A DNA stretch of 64,000 nt from Lipingzhangella halophila (GCF_014203805.1 NZ_JACHJT010000002.1:744001-808000); one strand, 5' to 3'. Counted from the stretch's first letter, positions 50,141 to 59,478 are shown. Program-made: numbers and translations. Notes: a model not told the origin generated them from the letters alone.

Positions 50141-50208
50141 TCCTCGCCTGCGGCTCGGTCTCGCCCGCCCCGGCTCGGCCGCCGGCAGGTGAGACCAACC
50201 GGTGCGGC

Positions 50209-50769
50209 TCAGCGGGTCCGGTAGCGCGCGTAGATCAGTCCGCTGTCGTCGAAGGCACGCTCCTCGACCAGCTCGAGATCGAGGCGCACGCCCTCGGGGA
50301 AGAACCGCGTGCCGCCGCCGACCACGCTCGTGGTGATGAACAGGTGGTACTCGTCCACCAGGCCGGCCGCGATCGCCTGGGCCGCGAGGTTCGGGCCGTC
50401 GACGGTGAGGTCGTGATCAGCCTCGGCCTTGAGCTTGCGCACCGCCTCGGGGTCGAAGGTCCGCTCGATCCTGGTCTTGGCGCTGGAGGCCGACTCCAGC
50501 GTCGTGGAGTACACGATCTTCTCCGCGGCCTGCCAGTCGCGGGCGTACTGCAGGATGTGCGGCGGCTGGTCGGGCTCGGTGTGCGCGGTCTCCCAGTAGA
50601 CCATCGTCTCGTACATCCGCCGGCCGTAAAGGTAGGTGCCGACAGGGCGGAAGAGGTCGTTGACGAAGGTATGCACCTCCTGGTCCTCGGCCCCGTTGCC
50701 GAGGTCGCCCTCCGCCGCCTCGGCGTAGCCGTCGAGCGAGGTGATCATCGAGTAGATGAGCTTTGCCAT
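50209..50769 (-). CDS. Dihydrofolate reductase-fold protein (RibD C-terminal family)
   Basis: 186 residues beginning MAKLIYSMITSLDGYAEAAE. Further family motifs are TYLYGRRMYETMVYWE, DLTVDGPNLAAQAIAAGLVD and GGGTRFFPEGVRLDLELVEE (last two located by DLTVDGPNLAA and GGGTRFFP). These stand-alone NADPH-dependent reductases are common; substrate unknown. Single gene. Confidence 0.88.
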   Translation of the reverse strand: MAKLIYSMITSLDGYAEAAEGDLGNGAEDQEVHTFVNDLFRPVGTYLYGRRMYETMVYWETAHTEPDQPPHILQYARDWQAAEKIVYSTTLESASSAKTRIERTFDPEAVRKLKAEADHDLTVDGPNLAAQAIAAGLVDEYHLFITTSVVGGGTRFFPEGVRLDLELVEERAFDDSGLIYARYRTR

Positions 50770-50859
50770 GCGTCTCCTCCGGGTACGAGCGCGTCAGTCT
50801 GCCAGCGGTCCTGCGGGTTGTGACCTCCGCACGCCCCGGAACTCATCGATCGGCCGGCC

Positions 50860-51220
50860 GGCCGCTTCCGTCACCCGTCAGAGCGCGGACGAAGCGCACC
50901 TCGCCGCCGCCGTACGCACCGTTCACGAGGGCAACGCGATGCTCGCGCCCAGCGTCACCAAGCGGATGCTGGAGCGCTTCGCGGGGCCCGCCCCGGACGG
51001 CGACGGCGCCACGGCGGCCGCCCAGCGCCCGGGCGGTGCTCACCGAGCGGGAACGCGCTGTGCTCCACGCGCTCGCCCGCGGTATGTCCAACACGGAGGC
51101 CGGGCGCACCCTGGAGATGCGGGAGACCGCGAAGCACATGTCTGTCGGATCCTGAGCACGCTCGGCGTGCCGAACCGGGTCCAGGCGGCCATCCTCGCCC
51201 ACGAGGAGGGAGGGGTCTAG
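50860..51220 (+). pseudogene. LuxR-type response regulator, C-terminal remnant with frameshifts
   Basis: Three pieces in two frames: AAVRTVHEGNAMLAPSVTKR, then LTERERAVLHALARGMSNTE and then VCRILSTLGVPNRVQAAILA. These match the linker and LuxR HTH of NarL-type regulators. The receiver domain is missing. Confidence 0.75.
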
Positions 51221-51485
51221 CGGCGCTTCCCCGGAAGAACGCGCCGCCCTCGCCCACGTCCGGGGTGCCCCTGCGGTCCGGCCAACCGTTGGCGGGCGGG
51301 GAGCGGGCGATGTCGCTGACCGTACTCGCCCCCAGCGCCCCCACCGGTCAACCGCATCCACGCCGCCTCGGGGGTTTCGGCGTAGCCGGTTCGGGTCACG
51401 TCCTCAGTAGAGATCTGAGCCGGCTACGCCGAAAAGGGCGCCGGGACCTCGGTTCCAGACACCTACACCCCTAAGGACATCCCCC

Positions 51486-52238
51486 ATGGCGGAGCCGCCA
51501 CCCTCCGATGCCGACCCCGCGCCCGGGCAACCCCCGCCGCCGAGCCAGACACGGCGCCCGCCTCCCGCGTGGGTCTGGCCGCTCGTCTCGGGAGCGGTCG
51601 CGCTCCTGCTCGGCGTGGTTATCGGCTGGTTCGGTCACCAGGCGTACATGATCAACCAGATCGAACGCACCTTCGGCGACATGGGCGAGGACATAACGGA
51701 GGAGGACCCCGAGCTGGACCAGGACGAGCCCGACCCCGACCCTTCGCAAGAAACGGCCACCCTCCAGGTCGGTGACACCGCCGATGTCGAGGACGAGTTC
51801 GGGGACAGCTACACCCTGACGGTCGACGACGTCCGCTACGCCGACGAGGTCACCGGCACCGCCTGGGAGGAAGGCGACGAGGATCCCGTTTTCGTGACCG
51901 ACCCCCAGGACTCCCTGTTCGCGATCGTGGACCTGACGATCACCAACAACGGCCCCGAGGAACTCATGGGCCTCCAGTTCGGCCAGTATGTCGATGAGGA
52001 CGGTACGGCCACCCAGGGCGAGATGGTGCAGGACTCCGGTGTGGAGGACTACCACGACATCCTCCCGGAGGACCTTGGCAGCGACGCGCCCGGCGAGGAT
52101 CTGATGCCGAACATGGACTACCTGCCCCCGGACACCACGGTCCAGGCCGTGGACGTGGCCGTCGTGGCCGAGGATGCCGGTTACCTCTACGGCGCCGACT
52201 CCACCGCCTGGCGCATCGAGCTTCCACCCCGCGACTGA
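51486..52238 (+). CDS. Membrane-anchored DUF4352-like protein
   Basis: 250 residues. The first 30 residues are Pro-rich and cytoplasmic; one transmembrane helix spans about 32-54 (WVWPLVSGAVALLLGVVIGW). An acidic linker and an extracytoplasmic beta-sandwich follow with a pattern like DUF4352 (FAIVDLTITNNGPEELMGLQ). Such domains are telomeric-repeat-factor-like in fold and of unknown function. ATG start at 51486; no cysteine lipobox. Confidence 0.7.
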   Translation: MAEPPPSDADPAPGQPPPPSQTRRPPPAWVWPLVSGAVALLLGVVIGWFGHQAYMINQIERTFGDMGEDITEEDPELDQDEPDPDPSQETATLQVGDTADVEDEFGDSYTLTVDDVRYADEVTGTAWEEGDEDPVFVTDPQDSLFAIVDLTITNNGPEELMGLQFGQYVDEDGTATQGEMVQDSGVEDYHDILPEDLGSDAPGEDLMPNMDYLPPDTTVQAVDVAVVAEDAGYLYGADSTAWRIELPPRD

Positions 52239-52726
52239 CCAGCGGCCCTTCTCAGGCAGGGCGACCGCCCCGGCCGAGTCGAGACCCGGCGACGATACCT
52301 CCATCAGCGGGACGGCCGCTCGCATCGCACAACGGCGGTCCGGTATCGAGGAGCTACGACCGGCCACCGATCCCCAATGGTGCGAGCGCGAGAAGCGGCC
52401 CCTCGCCCAGGGGCGGGTACACAGGCTTCGGCACGGTCCCGGGACCGTGTCCGCCGTGGTCGCTGGTTCCCGGGTTGCCGGAACTACCTGGTTCGGCCCA
52501 GCCCCCACCGGAGTCATCTGGTTCGTTGGGGGATTTTCCCTGGTCATTCATGTAACGATTATGGCCGAACTACTCGCGCGGGGCGCCCCCGTCAGGCTCG
52601 CCGCCGCGGAACACGAGCGCGGCTCTCGATCGTTGCCTAGACTCGAAGGTGACGCGACATGTCGCGTCAGGGGACGTGCCGAGAAATGCGCGCTTCCCGA
52701 GACTCTTCACATACGAGGTGGGCACA
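52239..52726. other. Region without a recognised gene
   Basis: 488 bp. Long overlapping frames are due to high GC. No protein family, repeat or RNA was recognised. It ends in the GAGGTGG that precedes the 52727 gene. Confidence 0.4.
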
Positions 52727-53014
52727 ATGGCCAACCTGCAGAGCCTGCTCCGGCAGGTCCTCGGTTTCATCCGCAGGAACCCCAGCAAGGCGAACCGGCA
52801 TCTTCACACGGCCGGCGAGACCATAAAGAAGCGCACCGGCGGCAGGTACAACCGGCACATAGACAAGGCCATCGGCGGGGCGTCGAGATACCTCGCCAAG
52901 CAGAGCGGCCGTCCGGGACACGGCTCTTCGAACGACGGGGATCTGCGGCACCGATCCGAGGACTCGGCGCCGGAGAACCGTCCCAACGGCCACGATCACC
53001 GGCGGGACCGCTGA
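52727..53014 (+). CDS. MT0933-type antitoxin-like small protein
   Basis: 95 residues from the ATG at 52727. Central part HTAGETIKKRTGGRYNRHID followed by KAIGGASRYL has the pattern of the MT0933/Rv0909 family (helix, TGGKY, helix). The C-terminal 30 residues are polar. No toxin gene is adjacent. The name of this family does not prove a toxin-antitoxin role. Confidence 0.6.
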   Translation: MANLQSLLRQVLGFIRRNPSKANRHLHTAGETIKKRTGGRYNRHIDKAIGGASRYLAKQSGRPGHGSSNDGDLRHRSEDSAPENRPNGHDHRRDR

Positions 53015-53528
53015 GCCAGCAGGGCCCCTCATCCGACTCCCCACTCACGAGAGGCGCACGACTGGTGGGCCCGCCGCGCCGCCTGGTGCGGCTCACTCCC
53101 TCAGGTGGGGTGAGCCTGCTTGCGCGCACCCGCACCATGCCGGGGAGCAGTCCACCCCGCGCGAGATCGCCCGAACCTCGGTGACTCTCAGGGACGGCGA
53201 CTCGATCCATGAAGCCAGGGCCATGCTCTGGCCGCAGGTGAGGTCACCGGAATGCTGTTCATCGACGACGCGCGCTGCCCCCTCCACGTCGGCGACCTGT
53301 CAGAGGCTGACCCCGAGGCCGGGGCGATCTCGCGCAGGGACTCGCCCTCGGCGCGGCTGGTCGAGGACCGCGCGGCGCATTTCCGCGTCGACCACGCGGG
53401 GGCTGCCCTTGCGTCCGTGCCGGCGGTGGTTGGGGCCAGGGGCATCCTTGTTGGCGGCGTTTGAAGGGGTTGTGTTCGCGGTCGTTGCGGGTGCGAAAGT
53501 AGCGGCGCATTGCGGTGGAGCCGGATTT
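53015..53528. other. Degraded region with a possible HTH remnant
   Basis: On the minus strand, pieces in different frames read GSPRVVDAEMRRAVLDQ and RAEGESLREIAPASG (about 53310-53420), resembling a small HTH protein with frameshifts. A product could not be reconstructed with confidence. Confidence 0.35.
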
Positions 53529-53834
53529 CTACCGCCCTTGTTTGGCGATGTCGGTTTCGCGGGCGCCCATGCGGTAGGTGCCGGCGCCGCGCCAGGTTTC
53601 GTGGACGTAGGCCGCGGCGGTGCGCAGGCGCTCAGCGGCCTCGGTGGTGCTGAGGGCCTCGGCGAGCTCCGCGACACGTTCGTCCAGCGTGGGGCGCGGG
53701 GCGGTCGGCGCGATGAGGGCGACACGATGCCCACGGCGGGTGGGGAACACGGGCGCGCCACGCTGGGTGGCGTTGGCGAGGAGCGCGTCGAGATCCGGTT
53801 CGGCGTCCTCAAGGCTGATCTCGTGGGTGGACAT
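53529..53834 (-). CDS. Phd/YefM-like antitoxin (orphan)
   Basis: 101 residues. N-terminal part EISLEDAEPDLDALLANATQ then PVFPTRRGHRVALIAP resembles the Phd/YefM fold; the C-terminal half is helical. No toxin such as Doc or RelE follows; downstream sequence is degraded. Possibly the surviving half of a toxin-antitoxin pair. Confidence 0.5.
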   Translation of the reverse strand: MSTHEISLEDAEPDLDALLANATQRGAPVFPTRRGHRVALIAPTAPRPTLDERVAELAEALSTTEAAERLRTAAAYVHETWRGAGTYRMGARETDIAKQGR

Positions 53835-53938
53835 GAGGGACCCCTACAGTTCGCGGCGGGGGCAGCGTCGCAGGGGTAGGCTTCTGTGGCTGTATACGGT
53901 CGGAGAACGATCCGGCTATGTCCGACTGAGGAGAGATC

Positions 53939-54277
53939 ATGGCCCGAGAGAACGCCAGCACCCCCGTGGAGGAGACCCGGATCGGGTTGGAGAGCGGGGA
54001 ACAGGCGGTTCTCACGCTCGCGGATGTCGCTGTGGCCGCGCTGGACACGCTCCCCGATTCGAAGTACGACGTGCTGGTGGAGGTGGGAGGACGGAACCGT
54101 CCCGCGCTCCCGTTGGTGCGCGCTGCGCTGGGGGGCCGCGATCCGCGGAACACGAATGCCGCGGAGATGGCGCTGCGCGCGTTGGGATTCTCCATCCTGG
54201 TGCGGCGCCGGTTCGATGACGCTACTGGGGAGCCGGTGCGGCTGTCCCGCGAGCAGATCAAAGCGTCGTCGCCCTGA
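53939..54277 (+). CDS. Hypothetical protein
   Basis: 112 residues from an ATG preceded by GAGAG. No family recognised. The protein is soluble and mixed alpha/beta, with a conserved-looking segment GGRDPRNTNAAEMALRALGF and a short basic C-terminus. Codon use is like neighbouring real genes, with strong third-position GC. Confidence 0.55.
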   Translation: MARENASTPVEETRIGLESGEQAVLTLADVAVAALDTLPDSKYDVLVEVGGRNRPALPLVRAALGGRDPRNTNAAEMALRALGFSILVRRRFDDATGEPVRLSREQIKASSP

Positions 54278-54571
54278 GGGCGGTGGGGCCCCGAGCCGGG
54301 AGTGTGTCGCGGGGCCCGGCCCTGGTCAGTACGTGGGGGAGGAGAACGCGGCGGCGGGCAGCCCGTCGCGCGGCTCGGGGCTGGCGTAGACGCCACCACA
54401 GCGCACTCGGCGGCCTTCCTCCAACCAGCCGACTGCAACCAACGTAGTGACCGGGTACACCTAGGTCCTGGAAGCTGCTCCAGGGGGCGCTGCTGTGCTG
54501 GACCGGTGTGTGTCACCCCTGTAGGCGGCCCCTCGCATAGCAGCACCCACCCGACACAAGCTAACGAAGTA

Positions 54572-55441
54572 CTACCAGGACATCACCGGAGCCAGGAAGT
54601 CACGTAGGTGTCCGAGCACGGCCTCCGGGCGTTCTTCGGGCAGAAAGTGCCCGCACTCCTCGATCGCGATCCCTGTGACCTGCTCCGCGTACTCCCGCCA
54701 GATGTCGAGCATGGGTAGTCTGCCCGGAAGACCGGCGGATCCCCACAGTGCCAGAACCGGCATGGTCAGGCGCTGACCCGCGGCGGCGCTCTCCTCGTCG
54801 TGCTCGCTGTCGCCGTTGAGCGCTCCCCGGTAGTCGTCGAACCCGGCGCGCAGCGCGCCCGGTGCGGAGAACGCCTGTACGTACTCCGCGACCGCTTCCG
54901 GTTCCAGCCCGGCGCGGTTGAACGTCCACCGTTCGAAGAAATAGCCGAGGTAACCCGACACGTCCTGTCCGGCGAGACGCTCGGGCAGGTCCGGTTGCAG
55001 ATGGAAGAGCCAGTGCCAGTAGCCGTTGGCGATCGCGAAGTCCATCCGCTGCCACATCGCCCGGGTGGGCGCGATGTCCAGCACGGCAAGCCGTTGGACC
55101 TGTTCGGGACGGTCCAGTGCCCACCGGTGCGCCACCCGGGCTCCCCGGTCGTGGCCGACCACGCTGGCCTCGGCGAATCCCAGCGACTCGATCAGATCTG
55201 AGACGTCGGTGGCCATTGTGCGCTTGTCGTACCCGTGGGGTGGCTTGTCGCTGCGTCCATAGCCGCGCAGGTCCGGGGCCAGCACGGTGCAGCGCTCAGC
55301 CAGTGCGGGCATGACGTGTCTCCAGCAGTAGCTGGTCTGCGGCCAACCGTGCAGCAGAACCACGAGCGGTCCGCTTCCCGCGCGCCGGTAGTGCATCCGG
55401 ATCCCGTTGACCATTGCTGTGGCCTCGGTTGTCTCGCTCAT
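54572..55441 (-). CDS. Alpha/beta hydrolase, haloacetate (fluoroacetate) dehalogenase-like
   Basis: 289 residues. Nucleophile Asp98 and carboxylate-binding Arg99 and Arg102 (VVGHDRGARVAHR), halide-pocket candidates His143 and Trp144 (GYWHWLFHLQP) and Tyr204 (DDYRGA), and catalytic His in EECGHFLPEE. Spacing of Asp98 to His143 equals that of Asp110 to His155 in the studied fluoroacetate dehalogenase. Oxyanion motif HGWPQT at 31-36. Close relatives also include epoxide hydrolases, so activity needs testing. Divergent from the CGNR regulator. Confidence 0.85.
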   Translation of the reverse strand: MSETTEATAMVNGIRMHYRRAGSGPLVVLLHGWPQTSYCWRHVMPALAERCTVLAPDLRGYGRSDKPPHGYDKRTMATDVSDLIESLGFAEASVVGHDRGARVAHRWALDRPEQVQRLAVLDIAPTRAMWQRMDFAIANGYWHWLFHLQPDLPERLAGQDVSGYLGYFFERWTFNRAGLEPEAVAEYVQAFSAPGALRAGFDDYRGALNGDSEHDEESAAAGQRLTMPVLALWGSAGLPGRLPMLDIWREYAEQVTGIAIEECGHFLPEERPEAVLGHLRDFLAPVMSW

Positions 55442-55453
55442 CGCCAGCCCTTT

Positions 55454-55474
55454 CTAACCATCTAAGATGGTTAG
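55454..55474. promoter_or_regulatory. Palindromic operator between the dehalogenase and CGNR genes
   Basis: CTAACCATCT, one base, AGATGGTTAG: perfect 10-bp arms, AT-richer than the surrounding DNA, 12 bp before the hydrolase ATG and 38 bp before the CGNR GTG. A second partial copy (AGATGGT) follows immediately. Likely bound by the CGNR protein. Confidence 0.75.
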
Positions 55475-55512
55475 ATGGTACGGGAGGACGACCACGGCGG
55501 GGAGGCTGCGAC

Positions 55513-56100
55513 GTGAATCGCGTGGGGCGTTCGTGGATCTGGGACGGCGGTCAGCTCTGCGTCGACTTCGTCAACACGCTGCGAGATCGTTGGCGGGGCG
55601 GACGGGAGGAACTGCGCGAGCCGGCCGACTTGGCCGAATGGTTTACCGCCGCGGGATTGACCGCCCACGACGTCGCACTCACCGAGGGGCACGTGGCCCA
55701 GGCACGGGAACTCCGTGCGGCCATCGACGAGATACTGCGCGGTTGCGCCGGCCGGCATCCGGTATCGGGCGACGCCATCGACACTGTCAACCGCTTCCTG
55801 CGCGAGGGCCACCAGGCGCCCCCTCAGCTGCGGCACCGCCATGATGGCCAACTGGGGATCGACGTCGTCGAGGCCGGCGACCCGGCCGCCACAACGTTCG
55901 GACGCATCGCGCGCGACATGGTGGATTTCCTCGTCGCGGACAGGCCCGGAGTAGTGCGCGTCTGTGATTCGGACCGCTGTGGGCTGCGTTTCGTTGACCG
56001 GTCGCCAGCGCGCAACCGTCGGTGGTGCTCGATGAGCCGTTGCGGCAACCGGGCCAAGGCGCGTCTCCACTACGCGCGCACGACGTCAGCCGACGGTTAG
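55513..56100 (+). CDS. CGNR zinc-finger regulator (ABATE domain)
   Basis: 195 residues from the GTG at 55513, which has GGGGAGG upstream. N-terminal ABATE-type domain (LCVDFVNTLRDRW, EPADLAEWFTAAGL) and C-terminal CGNR zinc finger with Cys residues in RVCDSDRCGLRFVD and RRWCSMSRCGNRAKARLHYAR. A DNA-binding, stress-linked family. Position suggests control of the divergent hydrolase. Confidence 0.9.
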   Translation: MNRVGRSWIWDGGQLCVDFVNTLRDRWRGGREELREPADLAEWFTAAGLTAHDVALTEGHVAQARELRAAIDEILRGCAGRHPVSGDAIDTVNRFLREGHQAPPQLRHRHDGQLGIDVVEAGDPAATTFGRIARDMVDFLVADRPGVVRVCDSDRCGLRFVDRSPARNRRWCSMSRCGNRAKARLHYARTTSADG

Positions 56101-56788
56101 CGACCGCGGCGCGTCGCCGTTCCGGGAGGAGACCGTCCGTCCTCAGTGGACGGTAAAGGGAAGAAAGGAAAATACTCCCTTCCATTTTCACTGGATAGCG
56201 CACCGGGGCCTTGCGGCAAGACCCGGGGCGTGCCGCAGAATCTCCAACTGTGTCGTCCCCGCACCCGCAGGGAGCTTCCCTGGGCGCCCAGCGCACTAGC
56301 TCGGTCATCTGGTCGGCGCCGTCGCTGTCCAACCATGCCTCCAGCGTTTCGGCGTCGAACTCAGCGGCCGTGACACGTTGGCGCCACGAAGCCGAGGCGC
56401 CGTAGGGGTTGTCGTGGAGGCGGTCGGCGCTACGACGGTGCGGGCAGAGTCCGCGTGGTGTAGCCCTCGGGGAGGGTCGTGTCAGCGCCGGCCTCGACGC
56501 CGACGATGTAGTCGATGATCGAGCCGCCTCCGCTGCTCCCGGCGGTAGAGATCGTCGGCATCGACCACGACTCCTTCCGCTTCAACTGGCTCCGGGGCAG
56601 AACGGTCGGGAATTGTGCTGGTTAGCCCAGTAGTCACAGCCCGCAAGAACGAGAAGGCAGAGTAAAAGTCCATATGGCCGAGAAATTCCTTACGGTCTCT
56701 TGTGATGCAGGCTGGGGTGCTGGCGACGATGGCTCCAAGGCCGCGCCCGGTCGAGCCCGTGACGAGACGTATGTCTGGAGGAAGAGCG
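56101..56788. other. Degraded region without a clear gene
   Basis: 688 bp. A minus-strand piece near 56270-56370 reads AEFDAETLEAWLDSDGADQM and MTELVRWAPREAPCG, which looks coding but has no recognised family. Another begins at ATG 56673 (MDFYSAFSFLRAVTTGLTS) and is broken. A polypurine stretch lies at 56155-56172. Confidence 0.35.
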
Positions 56789-57280
56789 ATGAGCGCCATC
56801 GACGACGTGCTGGAGAAGAACGCTGCGTTCGCGGCGGCGTACGAGGACCTCGATCCTCCGCGGCCGCCGAGAAAGCGCCTGGCCGTCATCGCTTGCATGG
56901 ATTCTCGGCTTGACATCTACAAGATGCTCGGCCTCGAAGAGGGGGACGCGCATGTCATCCGGAACGCCGGAGGGGTAGTCACGGAGGACACGATCCGGTC
57001 GCTCGTCATTTCCCAGCGTGTCGGGGGGACACGAGAGATCATGCTTATGCACAACACCGAGTGCGGGATGCTCACGTTTAAGGATGAGGAGCTGAAACGG
57101 CAAGTAGAGAGCGAGACAGGATCTGAGGTCCCCTTCGCGTTCCATGCTTTCAGCGACCTGGAAGAGCAGGTGCGTCGCTCCGTGGCCCGCATCCGGGAAA
57201 GCTCGCTCCTTGTCCACAAGGACACCATCCGCGGCTTTGTCTACGAAGTCCGCACCGGCAGGTTGCGCGAGGTCCGGTGA
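56789..57280 (+). CDS. Beta-carbonic anhydrase
   Basis: 163 residues from the ATG at 56789 after GGAGGA. Zinc and catalytic residues: Cys36, Asp38 and Arg40 (ACMDSRLD), Cys92 in MHNTECGM, and the conserved VIRNAGGVV. In most members the second ligand is His three residues before the last Cys; here that position is Asn89 with His88 next to it. It interconverts CO2 and bicarbonate if active. Single gene. Confidence 0.88.
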   Translation: MSAIDDVLEKNAAFAAAYEDLDPPRPPRKRLAVIACMDSRLDIYKMLGLEEGDAHVIRNAGGVVTEDTIRSLVISQRVGGTREIMLMHNTECGMLTFKDEELKRQVESETGSEVPFAFHAFSDLEEQVRRSVARIRESSLLVHKDTIRGFVYEVRTGRLREVR

Positions 57281-57569
57281 CGGCTTCGACGCTCGGGGCT
57301 GGCGCCAGGGGTGACGGCCGCACGCGAAGACCGTGCGTGGTCGGGGCCCGACGGGTCCAACGAGGGAGGCGACCGTCGCCAAGTGCGGCCGGATGTGGCT
57401 ACGAAGATGATCGCCGCTCACACTTTCCGGTCTCCGTAGCGCCGCCCTGCGGCCGCGAAGGCGCAGGCGGCACCACTCGCTGGAACAGCTCCCACAACTC
57501 GTCCGGAACCCTGCGTTCCACGAACCCCACCGCCGCGGGTTACTGACCTCGGACACCAGATGAGACGAG

Positions 57570-58025
57570 TACCTAGTGCGGCGTAGATCTCCTGGTCGAT
57601 CCCGGCCGGGGTGCGCGCTCGCAGGACGCGGCCGCCCAGGATGGTGGCCTCCAGCTCCAGGTAGGTGGTCTCGATTTCCCATCGTCGGTGGTAGAGCCGG
57701 ACGATCTCGGCATCCGGGTAGCGGTGGGGGCGGTCAGTGTGGTGACCAGCCGGTAGGCCCCGGTTCGCCTATGGCCGCCGGCCAGGGTGGCGGTGATCCG
57801 CGCGTCGATCACGCGGACCCGGGTGGGGCCCAGCAGCGCGAGGAACGACCCGTCGGCCAGGGTGGCCAGCGCAGGGAGCCTGCGGCCGTTCTTGCGGCGG
57901 ATCAGCAGCTGGGCGCCGGGAGCGGCGAGCGCGGCGACCAGGGGCGCCGTGGCGAAGCCGCGGTCGGCCAGCAGCAGCATGCCGGGCCGCAGACACCGGG
58001 CCAGGCCGGGCGCAGTCGCGTCCAC
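57570..58025 (-). pseudogene. IS4-family transposase, internal/C-terminal fragment
   Basis: LLLADRGFATAPLVAALAAP, LLIRRKNGRRLPALATLAD and LLGPTRVRVIDARITATLAG show the IS4 catalytic core with its second Asp. A frameshift near 57720 precedes the Glu-containing part. The 5' end is cut at 58025, where a DoxX-like remnant begins. Confidence 0.8.
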
Positions 58026-58233
58026 CGCCCCGAGCGTCGCCTACCTGGCCGTGATCGGGCGCGGCCTGCTCGGCGCGCCCGCCATCGGCATCGCCGCCGC
58101 GACCGGGTTCGCGGTGTTCTACGTGGGCGTCGTGATCACGCACATCCGCGCCCGGGTTCTCTACAACCTCTACTTCCCGGGCACCTTCCTCGCTCTGGCC
58201 ATCGGTGCGCTGACCGTGGCGCTCGCGCGGTGA
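58026..58233 (+). pseudogene. DoxX-like membrane protein, C-terminal fragment
   Basis: About 68 residues with two hydrophobic helices (YLAVIGRGLLGAPAIGIAAA and YNLYFPGTFLALAIGALTVA) as at the end of DoxX-like proteins. The N-terminal half was removed by the IS4 remnant at the junction. Confidence 0.5.
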
Positions 58234-58278
58234 GCGCATGCCTGTGTCCGGCCGACGACTCTGGCGCCGCGAGCCGCC

Positions 58279-59415
58279 TCAGCGCAGACCGGCGTAGAAG
58301 GTGCGCACGTCGGCGGTGAAGAGGTCTGGAGCCTCGTGCGCGGCGTAGTGGCCGCCGCGGTCGTAGGTGTTCCAGGAGGTGATCATCGTGTGGTCGCGTT
58401 CGGCGAAGCGCCGGATGGACTGGAAGTCCCCGGCGAAGCCGGCCAGGCCGAGCGGAACCGTGGTCGGCTCCCTCGGCTCCTCGCCGGGGTGGGCGTCCTC
58501 GTAGTAGAAGCGCATCGCCGAGGCGGCCGTGCCGGTCAGCCAGTAGATCGCGATGTTGGCCAGGGCGAACTCGTCGCCGACCTCGTCGGCGAACAGTTGA
58601 CCGTTCCAGCCGACCAGGCCGGCCGGGGAGTCCGCCACCGCGTGGGCGAGGGTCTGCGGCTGCTGCGCCTGGAGCTGGTTGAAGGCCGACATGTTCTCGT
58701 GGAACCACTGCAAGTGCTGCAGCGCCGCCATCTCCTCCTCGGTCATGCCCTCGAACTCCGCCGGGTCACCGGAGGGGAAGGAGAAGATCTGGGTCACGTG
58801 CACGCCGGCGACGTGCTCGGGGTCCACCCGCCCCACCTCCGGGGCGATGAACGAGCCGGCGTCGTTGCCGACCGCACCGTAGCGCTCGTAGCCCAGCCGC
58901 CGCATCAGCTCGGCCCAGGCGCGGGCCACCCGGTAGCGGTTCCAGCCGCGTTCGGTGGTCGCACCGGAGAAGGCGAACCCCGGAATCGACGGGATCACCA
59001 GGTGGAACGCCGAGCCCGGGTCGCGGCCGTATGCGCGGGGGTCGGTCAGCGGGCCGATGACGTCCAGGTACTCCACGATCGAGCCGGGCCAGCCGTGCGT
59101 GAGGATCAGCGGCAACGCGTCCGGCTCGGGCGACCGCACGTGCAGGAAGTGGATGTTCGCCCCGTCGATCTCGGTGGTGAACTGCGGATAGGAGTTGAGG
59201 CGCCCCTCCAGGGCCCGCCAGTCGAACTGCGAGCGCCAGTAGTCGACCCGCCGCCGCACCTGGGATACGGGCACGCCGTAGTCGCCGCCGGCGTCGGGCA
59301 GCTCCTCGGTCCAGCGGACTCGGGCCAGGCGGTCTGCGAGGTCGTCGAGGTCGCGCTGCGGGACGTCGACGCGGAAGGGGCGGATGTCGGCCGTGGTGCC
59401 GTTCGTGTTCGTCAT
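58279..59415 (-). CDS. Epoxide hydrolase (EHN family)
   Basis: About 378 residues. N-terminal EHN domain (DIRPFRVDVPQRDLDDLADR, RVDYWRSQFDWRALEGRLN) then an alpha/beta hydrolase fold with oxyanion motif HGWPGSIVEYL and nucleophile Asp in AVGNDAGSFIAPEVG. Catalytic His in DRGGHYAAHEAPDLF. ATG at 59415 preferred over 59424. Such microsomal-type enzymes open epoxides. Divergent from the WYL regulator over a palindrome. Confidence 0.9.
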   Translation of the reverse strand: MTNTNGTTADIRPFRVDVPQRDLDDLADRLARVRWTEELPDAGGDYGVPVSQVRRRVDYWRSQFDWRALEGRLNSYPQFTTEIDGANIHFLHVRSPEPDALPLILTHGWPGSIVEYLDVIGPLTDPRAYGRDPGSAFHLVIPSIPGFAFSGATTERGWNRYRVARAWAELMRRLGYERYGAVGNDAGSFIAPEVGRVDPEHVAGVHVTQIFSFPSGDPAEFEGMTEEEMAALQHLQWFHENMSAFNQLQAQQPQTLAHAVADSPAGLVGWNGQLFADEVGDEFALANIAIYWLTGTAASAMRFYYEDAHPGEEPREPTTVPLGLAGFAGDFQSIRRFAERDHTMITSWNTYDRGGHYAAHEAPDLFTADVRTFYAGLR

Positions 59416-59435
59416 GGTCAGCACAGTAGGCAGCG

Positions 59436-59458
59436 ATTAGGAAGATTTCCTTCCTAAT
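59436..59458. promoter_or_regulatory. Palindromic operator between the epoxide hydrolase and WYL genes
   Basis: ATTAGGAAG, five bases, CTTCCTAAT: perfect 9-bp arms, 20 bp from each start codon. It would place a bound regulator over both promoters. The WYL protein is the likely binder. Confidence 0.75.
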
Positions 59459-59478
59459 GATCCGCCAGACTTGAAATC

